62,563 nucleotides of DNA from an uncultured Bacteroidaceae bacterium (GTDB taxonomy: Bacteria > Bacteroidota > Bacteroidia > Bacteroidales > Bacteroidaceae). Position numbers and translations under genes: made by a program. Shown piece after piece: positions 60,099 to 62,563 of this stretch; the first letter of the stretch is position 1; every line of letters starts with the position of its first letter. The notes under the pieces are model-generated. The model saw only the letters and a program-made list of their open reading frames with translations, was not told the DNA's origin and did not search any database. The stretch spans positions 1 to 62,563 of the forward strand of contig CAJOLC010000028.1 of the NCBI GenBank assembly GCA_905235305.1. The letters are read 5' to 3'.

Positions 60099-61097
60099 TT
60101 ACTTTTTTACTTTTTCACCTTTTTCACCTTTTTCACCTTTTACGGGGAGGGGGCTGGTCAGTTCTTCGTATTTCACTTCCCTGCTCAGCATCCTGTTCTC
60201 TTTCATCAAGCGGCTGGCCTTCTGTACCATGTCTGGACGCAGACGGAACTCACGCTTCTTCGATTCACGGTCCACCTGCAGACGCAACACTTCCTGGAGC
60301 ATGAGCCGCTGCATGGTGCGGTTGGTGGCGATGTGGGCTTTCTCGACGTAACGCATCACGATGTCGAGGGTCTCTTCAGGATGCTGGGCTGCCCACTCCC
60401 ACCCTTTCCTGCTGGCATTGGCAAAGCGCTGGGCCTGCTCCTTGTGGCTGTTGTAGTAGTCGCGAGTCACATAGACTCCGTCCTCCTGTATATTATAGCC
60501 ATGGTCGCAGAAGCGATAGACATTCTCCTCCCTCACCTCCACGCCTGCATGCATGAGCTGGTAGTACTCGTTGTAGCTCATGGCGAGCGTGGCATCGAGT
60601 GCGCCTGCCACAAACAGGTTGACGTTCTGTGCAAAGCGTATCCACTCGTAGTCGAGGTGGTCCTTGCCAGCCATGCAGATGGCCAACTGACCGAAGCCAA
60701 CACTCCAGATGCCTACGCGTGCGCCTTTCTGTGTCAGCGGGTCTTTGCCGCGGGCTGAGACGATGACCATGGCGTTGTTCATCGATGTCTGAAGGATGTT
60801 GACCAAAGGTATGCCGCCGTCAACTATCTCCAAGGCTTGACAGAGTTGCATGGTCGTAGCCTGACATTCATTCTTGCACAGACGACTCATGGCGGACTGT
60901 GTGGCTGAAGGATGTTCAATGGTCACATCTATGCCTGCCTCACGATAGAAGCCTTTTTCCTGCGCCACATAATAGCCTGCAAACTGTGCCTGTGCCGTCC
61001 ACTGGGGCGTAAAGACGAAGGAGTCGCCTTGTGCCAACGCAGCAGTCGACAGCAAAAGGCCCACGACGAACGGGACTATTTCCTTGATGCTAAACAT
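60099..61097 (-). CDS. NMT1/THI5-like periplasmic binding protein
   Basis: The frame opens at 61121, but that start overlaps the -7 box at 61119-61126, so Met9 (61097, MFSIKEIVPFVVGLLLS) is preferred; a signal peptide ends at ALAQG. The mature protein has the NMT1/THI5 pattern TPQWTAQAQFAGYYVAQEKG, GIDVTIEHPSA and MVIVSARGKDPLTQKGARVG. Such proteins bind thiamine-precursor-like or sulfonate-like ligands for ABC uptake, but no permease or ATPase gene is here. It lies just upstream of the membrane phosphatase gene, so it may serve as a sensing partner (inference). The end, KGEKGEKGEKVKK, derives from an A-rich short-period repeat. Confidence 0.85.
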   Translation of the reverse strand: MFSIKEIVPFVVGLLLSTAALAQGDSFVFTPQWTAQAQFAGYYVAQEKGFYREAGIDVTIEHPSATQSAMSRLCKNECQATTMQLCQALEIVDGGIPLVNILQTSMNNAMVIVSARGKDPLTQKGARVGIWSVGFGQLAICMAGKDHLDYEWIRFAQNVNLFVAGALDATLAMSYNEYYQLMHAGVEVREENVYRFCDHGYNIQEDGVYVTRDYYNSHKEQAQRFANASRKGWEWAAQHPEETLDIVMRYVEKAHIATNRTMQRLMLQEVLRLQVDRESKKREFRLRPDMVQKASRLMKENRMLSREVKYEELTSPLPVKGEKGEKGEKVKK

Positions 61098-61118
61098 AGG
61101 TTGAGACCTTATCGCGTA

Positions 61119-61126
61119 CAAAGGTA
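61119..61126 (-). promoter_or_regulatory. Bacteroidales -7 box for the binding-protein operon (TACCTTTG on the minus strand)
   Basis: CAAAGGTA on the plus strand reads TACCTTTG on the minus strand, 22 bases before ATG 61097. It excludes the longer start at 61121. It probably drives the genes down to 53872. Confidence 0.7.
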
Positions 61127-61165
61127 CGAAAAAAGTTGAAAAAGTAAAAAAGTAAAAAGGAAAAG
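61126..61165. repeat. A-rich repeat upstream of the -7 box
   Basis: Contains AAAAGTTGAAAAAGTAAAA, identical to 28146-28164, then further AAAGTAAAA repeats. It occupies the place where the -33 region of the binding-protein promoter should be, so repeat-length changes here could alter expression. Confidence 0.55.
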
Positions 61166-61200
61166 TCGTTCTAAAATGTTTTCGGGAGGACTCTTTGACT

Positions 61201-61305
61201 GATTATGCGCGTAATCTTCAGAAACAATCCAAGTATTGTTTGCAAACTACTCCAGAGAAGTTTGCGAACTTCACGTGTGTCGTTTGAGGACGTCACCCGC
61301 AAGTC
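61201..61305. repeat. 22-nt palindromic repeat array A9
   Basis: Palindromes are centred at 61208.5 (GATTA...TAATC), 61231.5 (AAACAAT...ATTGTTT), 61253.5 (GCAAACT...AGTTTGC) and 61275.5 (CGAAC...GTTTG), that is 23, 22 and 22 bases apart. Arm sequences differ between units but still pair within each unit. The array ends 5 bases after the stop codon of the minus-strand TlpA-like gene. Confidence 0.85.
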
Positions 61306-61310
61306 ATGTT

Positions 61311-62354
61311 TTACTCTCCGAAGATTTCGGCGAGTTTCTCTTCAAGCATGTAGTCGCGAAGGTCGATGTCGATGATGTTTCCCTCGCCGTCAAGAAGGAT
61401 GTTGGCAGGGATGCCCTTGATGTCGTAAGTCTTCGCGCCAAGGCTTTCCCAGCCTGCCAAGTCGCTCAGATGCACCCACGGCATGTTCATCGTATTGATG
61501 GCGCGAAGCCAAGCCTCCTTGTTCGTGTCGAACGAGATAGCAACGATGTCGAGTCCCTTTGCGTGATACTTCTCGTAGCAGGCAGTCACGTTAGGCATCT
61601 CTGCACGACAAGGGCCGCACCACGAAGCCCAGAAGTCGATGAGCACATACCGACCTTTGCCGCACCATTCGCTCAAGCGGCGCTCCTGGCCTGTGGTGTC
61701 GTTCATGGCGATGTTCGTGAATTTGTTCCCGATGGCACGGTTCCCGATGGCACGCACTGTCTGGCTTGACATTTGAGACATGTGTGCCTTCGCTTCCTGC
61801 ATGGCGGGATGGTTCTCGTATGGCACTCCCAGACGGAATATCTTTTTCAGCTCGCTATACGTCAGTCCTTTATATAATCCCATCGGGACGAACACGACGG
61901 GCAGCATCGAGTCGGTGTTGTCCAAAACAGCCTTGCGCATCTGCTGAGCCGCTGCCAGTCCGTTATTGTTCTTCATCGAAGCAATGATTCCCTTCCATGT
62001 GGCATTCATTGCCTCGGAAGCCTTCGAACCCTTGACGGTGCCTGTGGTTAGGTCGATTTCCGTCGGGATGCTGTCTGCCATGACTGCAATGACGTCTTCC
62101 TTCTTGTCCTGCATTTCCATTACGTCGGAGGCGAAGAAAAGCGTATAGACATCTGCCGGGAGTTCTTTCACATATTCCCATTTGCCGTCCTTGACGCTGA
62201 CGCTGTCTATGCCGCCGCTGCCATCCATGTTTTTATAAATAGCGATGCGTTTCGCGTCTGGCTCGCTGGTACCATGAATGTTGACTTTCGTCTGTGCCTG
62301 ACTTTCCATGCTGACGAGGGAAAGCAGCATGGTGAAGATAGTTTGCCTGTACAT
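61311..62354 (-). CDS. Exported TlpA-like thioredoxin with DUF4369-type N-terminus
   Basis: This 347-residue protein has a signal peptide (about 1-20, SQAQT). Residues 22-130 form a beta-rich domain (VNIHGTSEPDAKRIAIYKN; GSGGIDSVSVKDGKWEY) of the DUF4369 type, and residues 215-347 a thioredoxin fold with the redox motif WASWCGPCRAEMP and the cis-Pro segment DIKGIPANILLDGEG. It should reduce or exchange disulfides in the periplasm. A 15-bp tandem duplication (61725-61754) adds five residues (RAIGN twice) just before the thioredoxin part. It is upstream of array A9 and the binding-protein promoter. Confidence 0.88.
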   Translation of the reverse strand: MYRQTIFTMLLSLVSMESQAQTKVNIHGTSEPDAKRIAIYKNMDGSGGIDSVSVKDGKWEYVKELPADVYTLFFASDVMEMQDKKEDVIAVMADSIPTEIDLTTGTVKGSKASEAMNATWKGIIASMKNNNGLAAAQQMRKAVLDNTDSMLPVVFVPMGLYKGLTYSELKKIFRLGVPYENHPAMQEAKAHMSQMSSQTVRAIGNRAIGNKFTNIAMNDTTGQERRLSEWCGKGRYVLIDFWASWCGPCRAEMPNVTACYEKYHAKGLDIVAISFDTNKEAWLRAINTMNMPWVHLSDLAGWESLGAKTYDIKGIPANILLDGEGNIIDIDLRDYMLEEKLAEIFGE

Positions 62355-62563
62355 AATTGCTTGTCTATCTTTAATCCTTTCTACATATATATAACGCGCG
62401 AGGGGGGCGAAATGTTTGCGGGAAAGGGCATCTTTTATGATTTCTTAACCAAGCAATACACTTTGGTAACTATTCAGCGATTGCCATATAGCAGTTGTCC
62501 GTGCTTAGAACAAGGCGCGGATAGCAGCGTATGGTGAGTTGTTGTGTTTCTTGGTGGTCTCTA
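62355..62563. other. Window edge, no gene supported
   Basis: The 209 bases beyond the TlpA-like start codon hold ATATATATAACGCGCG and a run of G. No -7 box was found on either strand. A minus-strand frame of about 30 codons runs in from the right edge and stops near 62475; it may be the end of another gene but cannot be judged. Confidence 0.4.

Noticed and set aside
60099-61097. Complete thiamine-type ABC transporter
   Set aside because: Only the binding protein is present; the next genes are a phosphatase and a STAS protein, not a permease or ATPase.
23955-61265. Promoter boxes inside the repeat arrays (TAGTTTG-like on either strand)
   Set aside because: They come one base short of TAnnTTTG and follow from the palindrome arms; starts there would need 5'-end data.

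Overview
The window looks like a chromosomal segment of a Bacteroidales bacterium, most likely Prevotella or a close relative. The grounds are: the -7 promoter box TAnnTTTG ahead of several genes, almost no Shine-Dalgarno sites, many signal peptides and lipoproteins, type IX secretion-style C-terminal tails on two large enzymes, and a dense glycan-degradation locus. The genus is an inference. No rRNA, tRNA, insertion sequence or CRISPR array was seen.

Bases 1-44995 hold a plus-strand block of about twenty genes, nearly all exported carbohydrate enzymes: five GH2, one GH51, two GH76, two GH97, one GH92 (a second lies at 48531), a GH128-like enzyme, three GH43/GH32-type beta-propeller enzymes, two clan GH-D (alpha-galactosidase-like) enzymes, a serine esterase-like protein, and an aldo/keto reductase at the end. 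No SusC/SusD pair is present. GH76 with GH92 points to alpha-mannan; the GH128-like enzyme to beta-1,3-glucan; GH2, GH43 and GH51 to galactosyl or arabinosyl side chains. A fungal-type galactomannan/glucan is a reasonable guess, a plant arabinogalactan the main alternative. Unusual proteins include a GH2-carboxylesterase fusion, a GH2-beta-propeller fusion next to a free lipoprotein propeller, an apparently exported URO-D/MtaA-fold protein, and a DUF362-glycosidase fusion.

Bases 45000-51165 carry two small hypothetical genes, a tyrosine-phosphatase lipoprotein and a SlyD-type prolyl isomerase on the minus strand, then a second GH92 gene and a small lipoprotein. From 51654 to 62354 all genes are on the minus strand: HAD phosphatase, pgi, an HD-type alarmone hydrolase-like protein, an SLC13-type transporter, a RelA/SpoT synthetase-domain protein, a STAS protein, a membrane SpoIIE-type phosphatase that also carries an anti-sigma ATPase domain, an NMT1/THI5-like binding protein, and a TlpA-like thioredoxin. 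This looks like a sensing and stress-signalling cluster beside central sugar metabolism.

The most interesting unexplained structure is a family of nine short arrays of 22-nt near-palindromic units between genes. Different arrays have different sequence, but many units keep the same symmetry. Each array lies 3' of a stop codon, and six of them cut the glycosidase block into modules. Two probable one-base frameshifts (GH76/GH97 gene and STAS gene) may be assembly errors.
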